The position numbers and the translations under genes are program-made. Shown here piece by piece: positions 8,087 through 17,212 of a stretch of 51,879 bases of DNA; the stretch's first letter is position 1; each line of letters starts with the position of its first letter. The notes under the pieces were generated by a model. It worked only from the letters and a program-made list of their open reading frames with translations, did no database searches and had not been told where the DNA came from. The DNA comes from Chloroflexota bacterium (GTDB taxonomy: Bacteria; Chloroflexota; Dehalococcoidia; UBA2247; RBG-13-53-26), in the NCBI GenBank assembly GCA_003551705.1, contig PUNJ01000177.1, positions 1-51,879 on the forward strand. Direction: 5' to 3'.

Positions 8087-9217
8087 GTGAAAGCGTTGGT
8101 GTTGGGAGGAACTGGCGCCACCGGCCCGTTGATAATTGACGGCCTGCTACAGAGAGGCTACGAGGTTTCCATGTTACACCGAGGCATACACGAAGTGGAT
8201 ACCCCACCGGAGGTGGAGCACATTCATGCAGATCCCCACTGGCCCGAGAGCCTGAAATCTGCTCTGGAGGGCAGAAGCTTTGACGTGGTATTCGGCGTCT
8301 ACGGCAGGCTGAAGATCACTGCCGAGGCATTCAAGGGCCACACTCCCCGCTTGATTACCGTCGGTGGCGCCGTGGCCATTTATAAAGGATGGATGAGAAT
8401 CACAGAACGCCATCCACAACAATGGTTTGAGGTGTCTCCAGTACCAATCCCTGAGGACCATCCCCTGGCAACCGCCCCCGGTGTGGACACTTTCAATCAG
8501 AAAGCAAGGGATGCCGAGCAGGCCGTCATACGCGCACATCGCGAAGGCCACTATATGGCAACACATTTTCGTTATCCGACTGTATACGGCCCCCGAAATG
8601 TTTCGCCTCAGGAATGGAGCATCATACGTCGCATTCGAGACGGAAGAAAACAGATTATCGTGCCGGGCGGAGGATCAACCCTGGTCTCCCGAGGATACGC
8701 CGAGAACGTGGCCCATGGACTGCTTCTGGCACTGGACCATTCGGACGCGGCTGCCGGACAGATATATAACATCGCGGATGAGAGCCAAACATTGACCAAC
8801 CGGGAATGGATCCGGCTAGTCGCCCAAGTGCTGGGGCAAGAATTCGAATTCATAGAAATCCCCTTCGACATGCTCCCTCCGGCCTTCGGTGACGCTCCCC
8901 CGCCGACTCTCTTCCCGTACCATCAGGTCATGGACTTGACCAAGATCAAGGCAGAATTAGGCTACCGGGACATCGTACCGGTGGACAGGGGCATCGAGCT
9001 TACGGCCAAATGGTTCTGGGACAATCCATTGACAGCCGGCAGTGATGTGGAGGTTCTGCTCGGTGATCCGTTCAATTACGAAGCGGAGGACAGGTTGATT
9101 CATGGCTATCTCAGCGAGGGGCGTCTTCTCAGGGAACGTCTGCGAGGGATGCCCGTTTCCGATGTCAGGTTCGAACACCCTTATCCCCACCCGAAGAAAC
9201 CGGGGGACTTGCGTTAG
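8087..9217 (+). CDS. NAD(P)-dependent epimerase/dehydratase-like SDR
   Basis: 376 residues, GTG start at 8087 with GGAAGGAGG upstream. The N-terminus has the extended-SDR nucleotide motif LGGTGATGP. The substrate half contains PTVYGPRN and YAENVAHGLLLAL, typical of nucleotide-sugar epimerases and related atypical SDRs. The catalytic YxxxK position reads TFNQK: the Lys is kept but the Tyr is replaced by Thr, with Phe beside it, so standard dehydrogenase or epimerase chemistry is doubtful. It lies 45 bases after the molybdoenzyme and is probably in the same transcript; a terminator follows. It could act on a CoA or aromatic substrate of the neighbouring enzyme, but that is only inference. Confidence 0.85.
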   Translation: MKALVLGGTGATGPLIIDGLLQRGYEVSMLHRGIHEVDTPPEVEHIHADPHWPESLKSALEGRSFDVVFGVYGRLKITAEAFKGHTPRLITVGGAVAIYKGWMRITERHPQQWFEVSPVPIPEDHPLATAPGVDTFNQKARDAEQAVIRAHREGHYMATHFRYPTVYGPRNVSPQEWSIIRRIRDGRKQIIVPGGGSTLVSRGYAENVAHGLLLALDHSDAAAGQIYNIADESQTLTNREWIRLVAQVLGQEFEFIEIPFDMLPPAFGDAPPPTLFPYHQVMDLTKIKAELGYRDIVPVDRGIELTAKWFWDNPLTAGSDVEVLLGDPFNYEAEDRLIHGYLSEGRLLRERLRGMPVSDVRFEHPYPHPKKPGDLR

Positions 9218-9245
9218 CCAGCCAGCGCAGTCGTTGGGCACACAC

Positions 9246-9281
9246 AGGGACCGGACCCATGATCATCGGTCCCTTTGTCTT
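9246..9281 (+). terminator. Intrinsic terminator after the SDR gene
   Basis: A perfect 8-bp stem (AGGGACCG at 9246-9253, CGGTCCCT at 9267-9274) with a 13-base loop, followed by TTTGTCTT. It lies 29 bases past the SDR stop codon and would end the molybdoenzyme-SDR transcript. Confidence 0.7.
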
Positions 9282-9513
9282 GTAAAGGTATCGCCTTGAC
9301 CCCAATACCGATATTCCAACTGGTCGTGCGACACCGGTTGATGTTGGCTGGGTCATCGCTCATCCAACCTCAGACCAAATGAGCAAATGACCCGTTTCTG
9401 CGAAAAGACACTAAAATTTACCTATGGAAGACAAAAAGCGTTACCGGCGTATATGCCCAGCCAATGCACACCCGTCTCAAGTAAGGAGAAAGGATTGAAC
9501 CGAGATACGGACA

Positions 9514-9918
9514 ATGCTGCGAACACTGCGAATACCCGGCTACATACTAGCGGTCATAACAGGTGGTGTGCTGTTGTATGTCGCCAACAACCTTCTTCGC
9601 TGGGACGTACCATACCTGACCCACGAGTTCTCACGAGTAATTGGGATTATTAATCTCTCGCTGGGCGCATCCATAGCTGGCAATCTCTTCTTGATCTTCC
9701 GGGATATAGGGGATTTTCGATACCTGGTCAAGGCTGTGCTCAGCCTGCTAGCGCTGGCCGCCGCCTATATGCTCCATACCGTATTTCCTTTCGAGTTACC
9801 TCTCTTCCTGGAGGGGACTGTACGCATGGGACTGGTGGCCGTCATGATCGGCATAGGTATGAGACTCGCCTTTAATCTCTTACTATTCACTTACAAAATA
9901 TCCGTTGGAAGAGACTGA
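9514..9918 (+). CDS. Small integral membrane protein, unknown function
   Basis: 134 residues, strongly hydrophobic, with about four predicted membrane helices: near residues 8-25, 42-62, 71-90 and 104-126. No recognisable family motif. The ATG at 9514 has no close ribosome binding site; an AAGGAG lies about 25 bases upstream, and an in-frame stop at 9496 rules out a longer form. The next gene also encodes a small membrane protein 33 bases on, so the two may form a pair. Function not assigned. Confidence 0.62.
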   Translation: MLRTLRIPGYILAVITGGVLLYVANNLLRWDVPYLTHEFSRVIGIINLSLGASIAGNLFLIFRDIGDFRYLVKAVLSLLALAAAYMLHTVFPFELPLFLEGTVRMGLVAVMIGIGMRLAFNLLLFTYKISVGRD

Positions 9919-9951
9919 TTTGGTCGAGGTCCAATGGGCAGGGGGATAATC

Positions 9952-10383
9952 ATGGAAGGAGTGAAAACAGTATCTTTTACCAGGGGACTGTTCGCAGCAT
10001 CTTTTGTAGCAATAGTCCTGACGCTCTTCATCCATCTGCGCGCCGATGAACTGCTAGCCACTTATGGCATGAGCGAAGGGTTTCTGGCCCCGCGGACCAG
10101 ATTTGACGTGTACAGAATCGGGCTTAGTCTTTGGGTACCATTGACTTTCCTTCTCAGCATAACAGCCGGACTCCTCTACAACTTCGTATCGGTCCGGTGG
10201 GGATGGGGGCCCATTCGCTTTGTGCTATTGTCCCTAGTACCCGTGGCTATCATCGGTATCTTGGCCACGATAATGAGTATGCCTTTTGCCCCGGAAATCC
10301 TTGGTGAGCTTTTCATCATTGTGGCAGGATTCGGTCTGTTCATCCCCAGATGGAAACTGCGCGCTGCAACTTCCAGGTTATGA
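9952..10383 (+). CDS. Small integral membrane protein, unknown function
   Basis: 143 residues with about four hydrophobic helices (around residues 12-30, 58-82, 90-112 and 114-134 by eye), ending in a basic tail. The ATG at 9952 is preferred for the GGGGG run six bases ahead; an upstream ATG at 9934 would add six residues. It follows another four-helix protein and precedes a cell-surface polysaccharide pyruvyl transferase, so an envelope role is possible. I do not recognise the family. Confidence 0.6.
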   Translation: MEGVKTVSFTRGLFAASFVAIVLTLFIHLRADELLATYGMSEGFLAPRTRFDVYRIGLSLWVPLTFLLSITAGLLYNFVSVRWGWGPIRFVLLSLVPVAIIGILATIMSMPFAPEILGELFIIVAGFGLFIPRWKLRAATSRL

Positions 10384-10551
10384 AGGCCAGACTGTATGTT
10401 AATAATCCATTGATTGAAGCGACAGGAACGCTTTCTATTTGGCCAGCCATAGATCATGTATTACTATAATAAGGTTAGAGTGTTCCAGGTTCCTATACAC
10501 TTCGTGGATACCAGGGACCTATAACAGGGTAGCCATTGGTCTTGGCAGCGT

Positions 10552-11712
10552 ATGGACAGCAAAGAGGTAAGCGGTACTACTTACAAGGTCGGCATATCCG
10601 GTTCTTTCGGTGGGCTCAATCTTGGCGACGAGGCCATACTTCAATGCATGACAGAACAACTGCGTAACTCTGTGCCCGCAGAGATAACAGTCTTTTCTCG
10701 AAATGCAGAGGACACACAACGTCGGCATTGCGTGGAACGAGTCATAAACGTACGGGACAGGACTCGCACAGAGGTGCAACCGGAAATAGAACGCCTCGAT
10801 TTGTTCATACTGGGCGGGGGCGGGATCCTGTTCAATGCAGATGCACGGACTTATTTGCGAGAGATGGAAATAGCATGCCAGGCTGGGGTGCCTTGTATGC
10901 TTTACGCCGCTGGAGTAGGTCCTCTGGCAGACACAAACACCCAGAGTTATACACGTGATGTTTTGAAGAAGGCCTCTGCCGTGACCGTGCGGGAACGTGG
11001 AGCCAAGAAGGCCTTGGAGGATATCGGCCTTGATCGCCATATCACTGTCACCGCCGACCCGGCTTTCTTACTTAAACCGGAAGCTTTTCCGGAAGGAACC
11101 CTGGAACGAGAGTTGATGCACGATAGCCGGCGGCTTGTCGGGATGTCTGTACGTGAGCCCGGAGCAGCCGCCCCGGATATTGACGAGGACTTCTATCACG
11201 ACCTCTTGGCCAACGCGGCGGATTTCATCATTGACAGGTACAACGCTGATGTAGTGTTTATACCCATGGAAAGAAGCATGCTGGACATGCAGCATTCACA
11301 CGCAGTCATATCGCAAATGCTGCATGCCCAGCGGGCATGGGTACTCAAAGGATTGTATACGTCGGCCCAAATACTATCTCTAATGGGTAGTCTTGACTTC
11401 GCTGTAGGCATGCGCCTTCATTTCCTTATATTCGCGGCCCTGCAGGGAGTACCGTTTGTAGCCTTGCCCTATTCCGGCAAAGTAATCGGGCTTCTTGACG
11501 ACTTTGGCATAGAAATGCCTCCTATCAAGCTCGTTGACGCTGGACGATTGATTGCCTACATTGATCGTTCCTGGGATAGACGCACAACCATCAAATCCAA
11601 GATCAGACAAGTCCTACCGGGAGTCCAAGAGAGAGCGCTGGAAACCAATCGGGTAGTAGTGAACCTTCTCAAACGGCCGAAAGGCCTGCCCACGCCCGTA
11701 ATAAAGCAATGA
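10552..11712 (+). CDS. Polysaccharide pyruvyl transferase family protein (CsaB-like)
   Basis: 386 residues. Family marks seen in order: GSFGGLNLGDEAIL at the N-terminus, LFILGGGGILFN near residue 85, AAGVGPL, TVRERGAKKAL, TADPAFLL, and GMRLHFLIFAALQGVPFVALPYSGKV near residue 290. This pattern is typical of PF04230 enzymes that transfer pyruvate from PEP to cell-wall or exopolysaccharide sugars as ketals; the CsaB branch prepares anchors for SLH-domain surface proteins. The gene starts 168 bases after the preceding membrane-protein gene and is followed 13 bases later by an FAD oxidoreductase. Acceptor sugar unknown. No SLH-domain protein is in the window. Confidence 0.85.
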   Translation: MDSKEVSGTTYKVGISGSFGGLNLGDEAILQCMTEQLRNSVPAEITVFSRNAEDTQRRHCVERVINVRDRTRTEVQPEIERLDLFILGGGGILFNADARTYLREMEIACQAGVPCMLYAAGVGPLADTNTQSYTRDVLKKASAVTVRERGAKKALEDIGLDRHITVTADPAFLLKPEAFPEGTLERELMHDSRRLVGMSVREPGAAAPDIDEDFYHDLLANAADFIIDRYNADVVFIPMERSMLDMQHSHAVISQMLHAQRAWVLKGLYTSAQILSLMGSLDFAVGMRLHFLIFAALQGVPFVALPYSGKVIGLLDDFGIEMPPIKLVDAGRLIAYIDRSWDRRTTIKSKIRQVLPGVQERALETNRVVVNLLKRPKGLPTPVIKQ

Positions 11713-11725
11713 GGGAAAGGAAATT

Positions 11726-13138
11726 ATGCCCCCACTCGAACGTCCCAAGTCAATGGCCTTGACAAAACTTCCTCCTAGAGAAGTTCCGGTCTTCGCCGAG
11801 ACGGATGTACTCATAATAGGTGGAGGTCCCGCAGGACTTGGAGCAGCTCTAGGCGCTGCGGAGGCGGGCGCCAATGTCTTGCTAGCCGAGCGCTACGGTT
11901 TTCTGGGCGGTAGTGCTACAGCTGCCCTGGTCATAACCTTCATGTCTTCCCATACGCAACAACCCACAGAGGACATCGGCATTGCCGATCAATTGTTCCC
12001 CAATGATCATGGTGCAGGCCGTCCCGTGGTAGGCGGAGTATTGGAACGGCTACTGGACCGTCTGGTAGCGCACGGCGGTGCCATGGCTCCGTCCCTCCAG
12101 ACCGGATACGTTTGCCCCTTTGATGCGGAGGCATTCAAGACCGTGGCCCTGCAGATGCTGGATGAAGCGGGGGTCGACTACCTGTTGCATGCCCTCGCCA
12201 CGGACATTCTCGGCGACGAGGAAATTGAGGGGGTTGTGTTCGAGACCAAGTCGGGACCTGGTGTAATCAAGGCTCGCCTTGTAATCGATTGCACAGGAGA
12301 CGGCGACGTAGCCGCCAAAGCAGGGGCCCTCTTCGAGGTCGGTCGAGACACCGACGGTCTTGTTCAGCCAATGACCTTGATGTTCAGGCTGTCCGGTTTC
12401 CTGGGAACACGCTTCAAGGAATACGTCAAGCAGAACCCCAATGACTGGTGTGGCGTGAATGGTCTCTGGAAATTGATCGAAGTAGCCAGCACTAAGGGCG
12501 ACTTGGAGATGCCACGCGATGATATCCTGCTCTTCGGCACTTCTCATGAGCAGGACTTAAGCATAAACAGTACCCGGATCAGCCACGTACTCGGTACTGA
12601 TGTTTGGGACCTGACCTTTGCCGAGTGTCAGGGGCGACACCAGATGGAGCACCTGGCATCCTTTCTCAGACAATATGTACCGGGCTTCGAAAGGACCTAT
12701 ATATCGCAGTCAGCTACAACGGTAGGCGTACGCGAGACGCGCAGAATAGTCGGAGACTACAGAATAACAGCACGTGACATATTGGAAGCCCGCAAGTTCG
12801 ACGATGTAATAGCTCGAGGTACCTATCCTCTTGATATCCATGATCCGGAGGGCAAGGGCACGCTACTCAGGAGGTTACCCCCGGGCGAGGCATACGATAT
12901 ACCGCTTCGTTCTTTGTTCCCGAAAGGATTGAGAAACCTACTGGTAGCCGGTCGTTGCATTTCCGGAACGCATGAGGCCCACTCTTCTTACCGCATAATG
13001 CCATTGTGTTTGGCCACGGGACAGGCAGCAGGCGTGTGTGCTGCCCTAGCTATACGCAACGGCATGTATCCACGTGAAATTCCGGTGGCACAAGTGCAGC
13101 AGGAACTCATCAGGCAGAAAGCCAGCCTGCGCGACTAG
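11726..13138 (+). CDS. FAD-dependent oxidoreductase (FAD_oxidored / PF12831 type)
   Basis: 470 residues. The FAD-binding beta-alpha-beta motif (VLIIGGGPAGLGAALGAAEAG) lies at residues 28-48, followed by FLGGSATA, a hallmark of this branch. The middle has VIDCTGDGDVAAKAG, and the end has RNLLVAGRCISGTHEAHSSYR and LATGQAAG, the second flavin-contact region. Proteins of this family are widespread in anaerobes and in polysaccharide or cofactor clusters, usually with unknown substrates. It probably shares a transcript with the pyruvyl transferase 13 bases upstream. The start ATG at 11726 is behind GGGAAAGGA. Soluble; no signal peptide. Confidence 0.86.
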   Translation: MPPLERPKSMALTKLPPREVPVFAETDVLIIGGGPAGLGAALGAAEAGANVLLAERYGFLGGSATAALVITFMSSHTQQPTEDIGIADQLFPNDHGAGRPVVGGVLERLLDRLVAHGGAMAPSLQTGYVCPFDAEAFKTVALQMLDEAGVDYLLHALATDILGDEEIEGVVFETKSGPGVIKARLVIDCTGDGDVAAKAGALFEVGRDTDGLVQPMTLMFRLSGFLGTRFKEYVKQNPNDWCGVNGLWKLIEVASTKGDLEMPRDDILLFGTSHEQDLSINSTRISHVLGTDVWDLTFAECQGRHQMEHLASFLRQYVPGFERTYISQSATTVGVRETRRIVGDYRITARDILEARKFDDVIARGTYPLDIHDPEGKGTLLRRLPPGEAYDIPLRSLFPKGLRNLLVAGRCISGTHEAHSSYRIMPLCLATGQAAGVCAALAIRNGMYPREIPVAQVQQELIRQKASLRD

Positions 13139-13311
13139 TATTGTATGTGGGCCAGTAGGAGGCTGTTATATCCCCTTGTTGACGGCCTTGGATATCCTCC
13201 AAGCGTCTCTGGAGTGCGTACCGCCTGCAGGAAACGAGTCAAAGTCAGCACCTTCAGGCCAGTTACCCACCCACTCCTCCCAACGCACCAGGGCAGGTAT
13301 CAAACCCTCCT

Positions 13312-16029
13312 CTATTCCTTGTAGATGTCCTTTCCCACCCGCCGCTCAAGCAGTTTCGTGATCTCTACTACTAGCAATCCCCCAAGAGATACGCCGATAA
13401 TCGGCAACCACCATATTGCAGGGAACGGCAAAGTCCTGAATGGGCTCACCCCAAACAGGGTTTCCGAGTACACGATGAGCAACTGCAGGCCCACGGTGAT
13501 CGACGCTCCCACCAACAGTACACGGTTGCCCAACGGGTTGAAGGTGAATACCGACCTGTAGATCTTTCTCGCCGTGAAGAGGTAGAAGAATTGAACAAAA
13601 ATCAACGTGGTAAAGGCAACAGTCTGCGCCTGCGCCAGGAACTCGTCAGAACTGCCAACACTCTGAACGAACAGGAGGAACATCGCTCCAGCGCTCGTCG
13701 CCGACATGATAGACACAATTCCAACCCTGCGCAGAAACAAAGGATTGTAGAGTTTCTCCTCAGGATCACGGGGCGGCCTGTCCAGAAGTCCTCGGTCCTT
13801 CGGTTCCCAAATAAGCGGTATTCCGTAACCGATAGCTACCACCAGGTTAACCCACAGGACCATAACCGGCTCCATGGGAAGCCGGTCCGCGAAAACCAGT
13901 ATCCACGGCGACAGCAGTATCGCCCCAATAAGCACCAGGCCCTGGCCGCCATTCGTCGGCAGCAGGTATAGAATAAGCTTCCATATATTGTTGAATATGT
14001 GCCTGCCCTCTTCGACCGCAGCGACAATCGACGCGAAGTTATCGTCCATGAGCACCATGTGCGATGCGTCTTTACTCACCTCAGTCCCGGTGATACCCAT
14101 GGCCACCCCTATGTCGGCAGCCTTCAGCGCCGGGGCATCGTTTACCCCATCGCCCGTCATAGCGACGATATGGCCCCTCTTCTGCAACTGCTGGGTGATA
14201 CGATACTTGTCCTCCGGCGCAGTGCGGGCATACACGGAGACTTTGCCAACGACCTCGTACAGCTCCTGGTCGGTCATGCCCCCCAATTGCTCACCGGTGA
14301 GAACCTCTTCCTCACCTGCAGGAATGCCCAGCTGCTCCGCTACCGCCCTCGCCGTAGCCACGTGGTCGCCGGTAATCATTACCGATTTGATTCCAGCTTT
14401 GCTGGACTGCGCTACCGCGTCGATGGCTTCCTGTCTAGGCGGATCAATCATGCCCTGCAGACCGAGAAAGGTCAGTCCCTCAATATCACTCGTATCCAGG
14501 GAAACCTTGTCCTTCTCGTAGCGCTTGTAAGCCATGGCAAGAACCCGAAGAGCGTCATTGGCCATATCCCTGGCAAATCCCAAGACGGTGTCCCGGTCGA
14601 GCGGTTCAGTCTGCGTGCCGGTGAACTGGTCGGAGCACATCTGCAATACACGTTCAGGAGAGCCCTTAACATACAACTCGTTGCCCTCCTCAGTCTCGTG
14701 AAGCGTCGCCATATACTGGTTTTCGGACTCGAAAGGTATTTCGTCCAGTCGCTGAAGCTGTAAATCGACCCCGGCCTTGGCCGCCGAGATCAATAGCGCC
14801 ATCTCTGTGGGATCGCCTCTTACATCGTGGCCACCTGTTTCGTCCTCGGCCCATTCTGCGTTGTTACACAATAGCCCCGCCGCCAGCGTTCTCCTCAGAG
14901 CCTCGTCTTCAGCGGGACTGAGCGGTTCGTCATTGACCAGGAACTCGCCCTTGGGCTCGTAGCCGACCCCCGTTATGCTGTACAGCTTGCCACCGGAATA
15001 GATTCTGACCACCGTCATCTCGTTCCGCGTGAGCGTCCCCGTCTTGTCCGAGCAGATGACCGTCGTGGCGCCAAGCGTCTCGGCGGCGGGTAGCCTCCTG
15101 ATAAGCGCATTGCGCCGCGCCATGGCCATACTGCCCACGGCAAAAGCTGTGATCAGTGCCGCCGGCAGTCCTTCGGGGATAAGCGCCACAAGTATGCCGG
15201 CCGTTGCCAGCAGCATGAATCCAAGCTCATAGCCTAACAAGATCCCCAGGACCAGTATTATGACGCCGCCACCTATACATGCCGCCAGGATGAACTTGGT
15301 GAAATCGCCGATCTTTCTCACGATGGGCGGCGCAATACTCTTGGCTTCGGTCATCATACCGGCAATCTTGCCCATTTCCGTATTTGTGCCTGTGGCTACA
15401 ACAACCCCTTCAGCACGCCCCCGTGTGCCGAACGAGCCGCTGAAGGCCATGGAACGCTGGTCCCCTGGAGGCAGGTTGGATTGCGACAAGGGATCAGTAT
15501 GCTTCTCCACTGGCTTGGATTCTCCTGTCAGCGCCGCCTCGTTCACATAGAATCGCGTCACCGAGAACACGCGGAGGTCGGCCGGAACCCGGTCTCCCTC
15601 CTCAAGCACCACCACATCCCCGGGCACCAGCTCTCGGGTGGGCACGGTCTGTTTTGCGCCGTCTCTTACGGCAACACACTCAGGAACCATCATCGATTTC
15701 AGGGCTTCCAGCGACGCCTCGGCTTTGCCTTCCTGAATGAATCCGATGATGGCGGTGGCAAGTATGACCCCAACGATCACGTACGTGTCGATGTACTGGC
15801 CAAGCACAGTGGTCAGCACCGCCGCGGCCATTAGCACGTATAGCAGTGGGTTGTTGAACTGGGAAAGAAAACGGACTACAGGGCCGCGTTTCCTTTCCTT
15901 CAGCTCATTGTAGCCATACGCCTGCAGTCGCTTGCCGGCCTCAGCGCTGGATAGGCCGTCACTGCTCGTTTCCAGAGTGTTGAAAACTTGCTCAATCGGC
16001 AGTTGATACCAGGATTTGCCGTTCTCCAT
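13312..16029 (-). CDS. P-type cation-transporting ATPase (P2-like)
   Basis: 905 residues, full length for the family. An N-terminal cation-ATPase domain is followed by the actuator with LTGES (167-171), the M4 motif PEGLP (285-289), the phosphorylated Asp328 in SDKTGTLT, the nucleotide-binding KGSPE segment, the hinge TGDGVNDAP (625-633), and C-terminal helices. Compared with SERCA from memory, the M4 Glu (286) and the M5 and M6 Asn (693, 728) are kept. However, M5 Glu771 is Gln696 and M6 Thr799/Asp800 are Val731/Ala732, so calcium site I is lost. It may therefore move one divalent ion, or a monovalent ion such as Na+, K+ or H+. No clear ribosome binding site precedes the ATG. It stands alone on the minus strand. 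Confidence 0.9.
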   Translation of the reverse strand: MENGKSWYQLPIEQVFNTLETSSDGLSSAEAGKRLQAYGYNELKERKRGPVVRFLSQFNNPLLYVLMAAAVLTTVLGQYIDTYVIVGVILATAIIGFIQEGKAEASLEALKSMMVPECVAVRDGAKQTVPTRELVPGDVVVLEEGDRVPADLRVFSVTRFYVNEAALTGESKPVEKHTDPLSQSNLPPGDQRSMAFSGSFGTRGRAEGVVVATGTNTEMGKIAGMMTEAKSIAPPIVRKIGDFTKFILAACIGGGVIILVLGILLGYELGFMLLATAGILVALIPEGLPAALITAFAVGSMAMARRNALIRRLPAAETLGATTVICSDKTGTLTRNEMTVVRIYSGGKLYSITGVGYEPKGEFLVNDEPLSPAEDEALRRTLAAGLLCNNAEWAEDETGGHDVRGDPTEMALLISAAKAGVDLQLQRLDEIPFESENQYMATLHETEEGNELYVKGSPERVLQMCSDQFTGTQTEPLDRDTVLGFARDMANDALRVLAMAYKRYEKDKVSLDTSDIEGLTFLGLQGMIDPPRQEAIDAVAQSSKAGIKSVMITGDHVATARAVAEQLGIPAGEEEVLTGEQLGGMTDQELYEVVGKVSVYARTAPEDKYRITQQLQKRGHIVAMTGDGVNDAPALKAADIGVAMGITGTEVSKDASHMVLMDDNFASIVAAVEEGRHIFNNIWKLILYLLPTNGGQGLVLIGAILLSPWILVFADRLPMEPVMVLWVNLVVAIGYGIPLIWEPKDRGLLDRPPRDPEEKLYNPLFLRRVGIVSIMSATSAGAMFLLFVQSVGSSDEFLAQAQTVAFTTLIFVQFFYLFTARKIYRSVFTFNPLGNRVLLVGASITVGLQLLIVYSETLFGVSPFRTLPFPAIWWLPIIGVSLGGLLVVEITKLLERRVGKDIYKE

Positions 16030-16419
16030 CGTTTGGCATTAAGATAGCTGTTACAGTAGGAACCCAGATGGGTCAAATTCTCTCTTTAGTGATTCCGGTC
16101 TTCCAACCGTTTATCGTTCGAATAACCTATTCAAAGCGCCACCTCGTATAAATTATACCTGCTTTTGGAACTGCATCAGCGCATTGGTCTACCCTGCAAT
16201 AACTTCTACCGGAAAGAAGAGAACTGCTGGTCTTTTTCGGCCTCTTTGTCAGAGAGGATTTGGGGTCGGAAAGATGACTTTGCGCTGGGCAAGTGGAAGC
16301 GCGAGATTGCCGGATTCTAGTCAAGGCCGAACGGCGTAGAAAAGCAGCATAGTCCTGTTGCAGTGGGTACTCTGGCGATGGTAACCAAGGAAAACTCCCG
16401 GAACCGAGCTGTCCAGTTG
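16030..16419. other. Intergenic region left of repeat array A
   Basis: Divergent spacer between the P-type ATPase start and the repeat array. I see no supported gene, RNA or strong promoter here apart from the isolated motif GTAAC at 16381, which may be an outlying member of the array. Confidence 0.45.
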
Positions 16420-16517
16420 CTAACCATAATGGAACGCCAACCTAAGTGCGTTGTAACTGCTTCGAAACCTCTCCGTAACTGCGGTTAACCGGCTCTTAAC
16501 AAACTAACTGGTAGGCT
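16420..16517 (+). promoter_or_regulatory. Array A: 11-bp-phased TAAC repeats plus -10 element
   Basis: Eight pentamers related to TTAAC/GTAAC begin at 16420 (CTAAC), 16431 (GGAAC), 16442 (CTAAG), 16453 (GTAAC), 16464 (GAAAC), 16475 (GTAAC), 16485 (TTAAC) and 16496 (TTAAC). The steps are 11, 11, 11, 11, 11, 10 and 11. Exactly 11 bases after the last one is TAGGCT (16512-16517), a TANNNT-type -10. This is the layout of PhoB/PhoP-type promoters, where OmpR-family activators bind one face of the helix and replace the -35. The gene starts 42 bases later. The neighbouring OmpR-type regulators are the obvious candidates to bind here; that link is inferred. Confidence 0.7.
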
Positions 16518-16558
16518 TGAGTAAAGATTCTAGCAGGTTCACTCGATGAGGGCGCTGG

Positions 16559-16801
16559 ATGAGTATTAGGACGGATGCCATGGAAGACGTTCCCGACCGG
16601 GACAGGATTGAGGAACATCGTTCCTCAATAATGCAATCGCTGGTCCGCGAACTGAATACGGGCATAATAATGTGCAATTCGGGGTACTACATCCCTAGCA
16701 CCGGAACACGAATAAGCGAGAGCGCGGCTGCTGATGTATTGACCAATCCAAGACTGATGGGAAAACTGAGAGCCCAGATAAGAAAGGCCAATGACACCTG
16801 A
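16559..16801 (+). CDS. Small hypothetical protein downstream of array A
   Basis: 80 residues, ATG at 16559 with only a weak GAGG-type site; a second ATG at 16580 is possible. The chain is soluble: an acidic N-terminus (EDVPDRDRIEEH), a central segment with one Cys and a YYIPSTGTR stretch, and a basic helical C-terminus (LMGKLRAQIRKAND). I do not recognise the family. Support for it being real comes from its position directly behind a well-defined regulated promoter and from its clean open frame; no homologue is known to me. It could be a small regulator or an anti-activator of the response regulators that follow. Confidence 0.5.
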   Translation: MSIRTDAMEDVPDRDRIEEHRSSIMQSLVRELNTGIIMCNSGYYIPSTGTRISESAAADVLTNPRLMGKLRAQIRKANDT

Positions 16802-17212
16802 GTTAGTGCAATCCGCTCAGAAACCAGGCGGCGCCAATGAAGCGCTCTTCCTTGTGAGCATGGTTGTTGTCATAAGCTCCGTGGTCCAAGCTTTTCAGGC
16901 ACAAGGCAAACGGAAATAGAAACTTGAAAACGGTCATGGTCTTCTCACAAGAACAACCTTGGAGTGCTAACCGCATAACGCGCTCTAATAAACCGACGCT
17001 CCTCCCAGGGATGGTCCGTCCAATCAGTCCAGACACCTGAGTCTTCTCAACCAGGTTGATACTAATTTGGCTATCCATCGCTCAAGTGATGAAAGGCACA
17101 AGTGCGTGCGCTCCCTAGCCTTGACAAAGGCAGGTCATTATGATAATTGTTTGGTTATCACCCGGCGTTGCCGTACCGGATTTTGTGCCTGTCTCAGAAT
17201 GGTAGTGAGATT
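16802..17212. promoter_or_regulatory. Spacer with candidate promoter for the response regulator gene
   Basis: No supported gene. TTGACA at 17121-17126 is followed at 15-17 bases by overlapping -10 candidates within TGATAATTG (17141-17149; GATAAT at 17142-17147 is the best match). This would start transcription about 60 bases before the regulator's ATG at 17213. No phased TAAC repeats are visible here, unlike the two flanking promoters. Confidence 0.45.

Noticed and set aside
10416-10440. Hairpin AAGCG/CGCTT with TCTATTT tail after the second small membrane protein
   Set aside because: Only five base pairs; too weak to call a terminator.
16803-17078. 91-codon minus-strand frame between the small protein and the response regulator
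   Set aside because: No start signal or recognisable fold; position antisense to the regulator's leader region.
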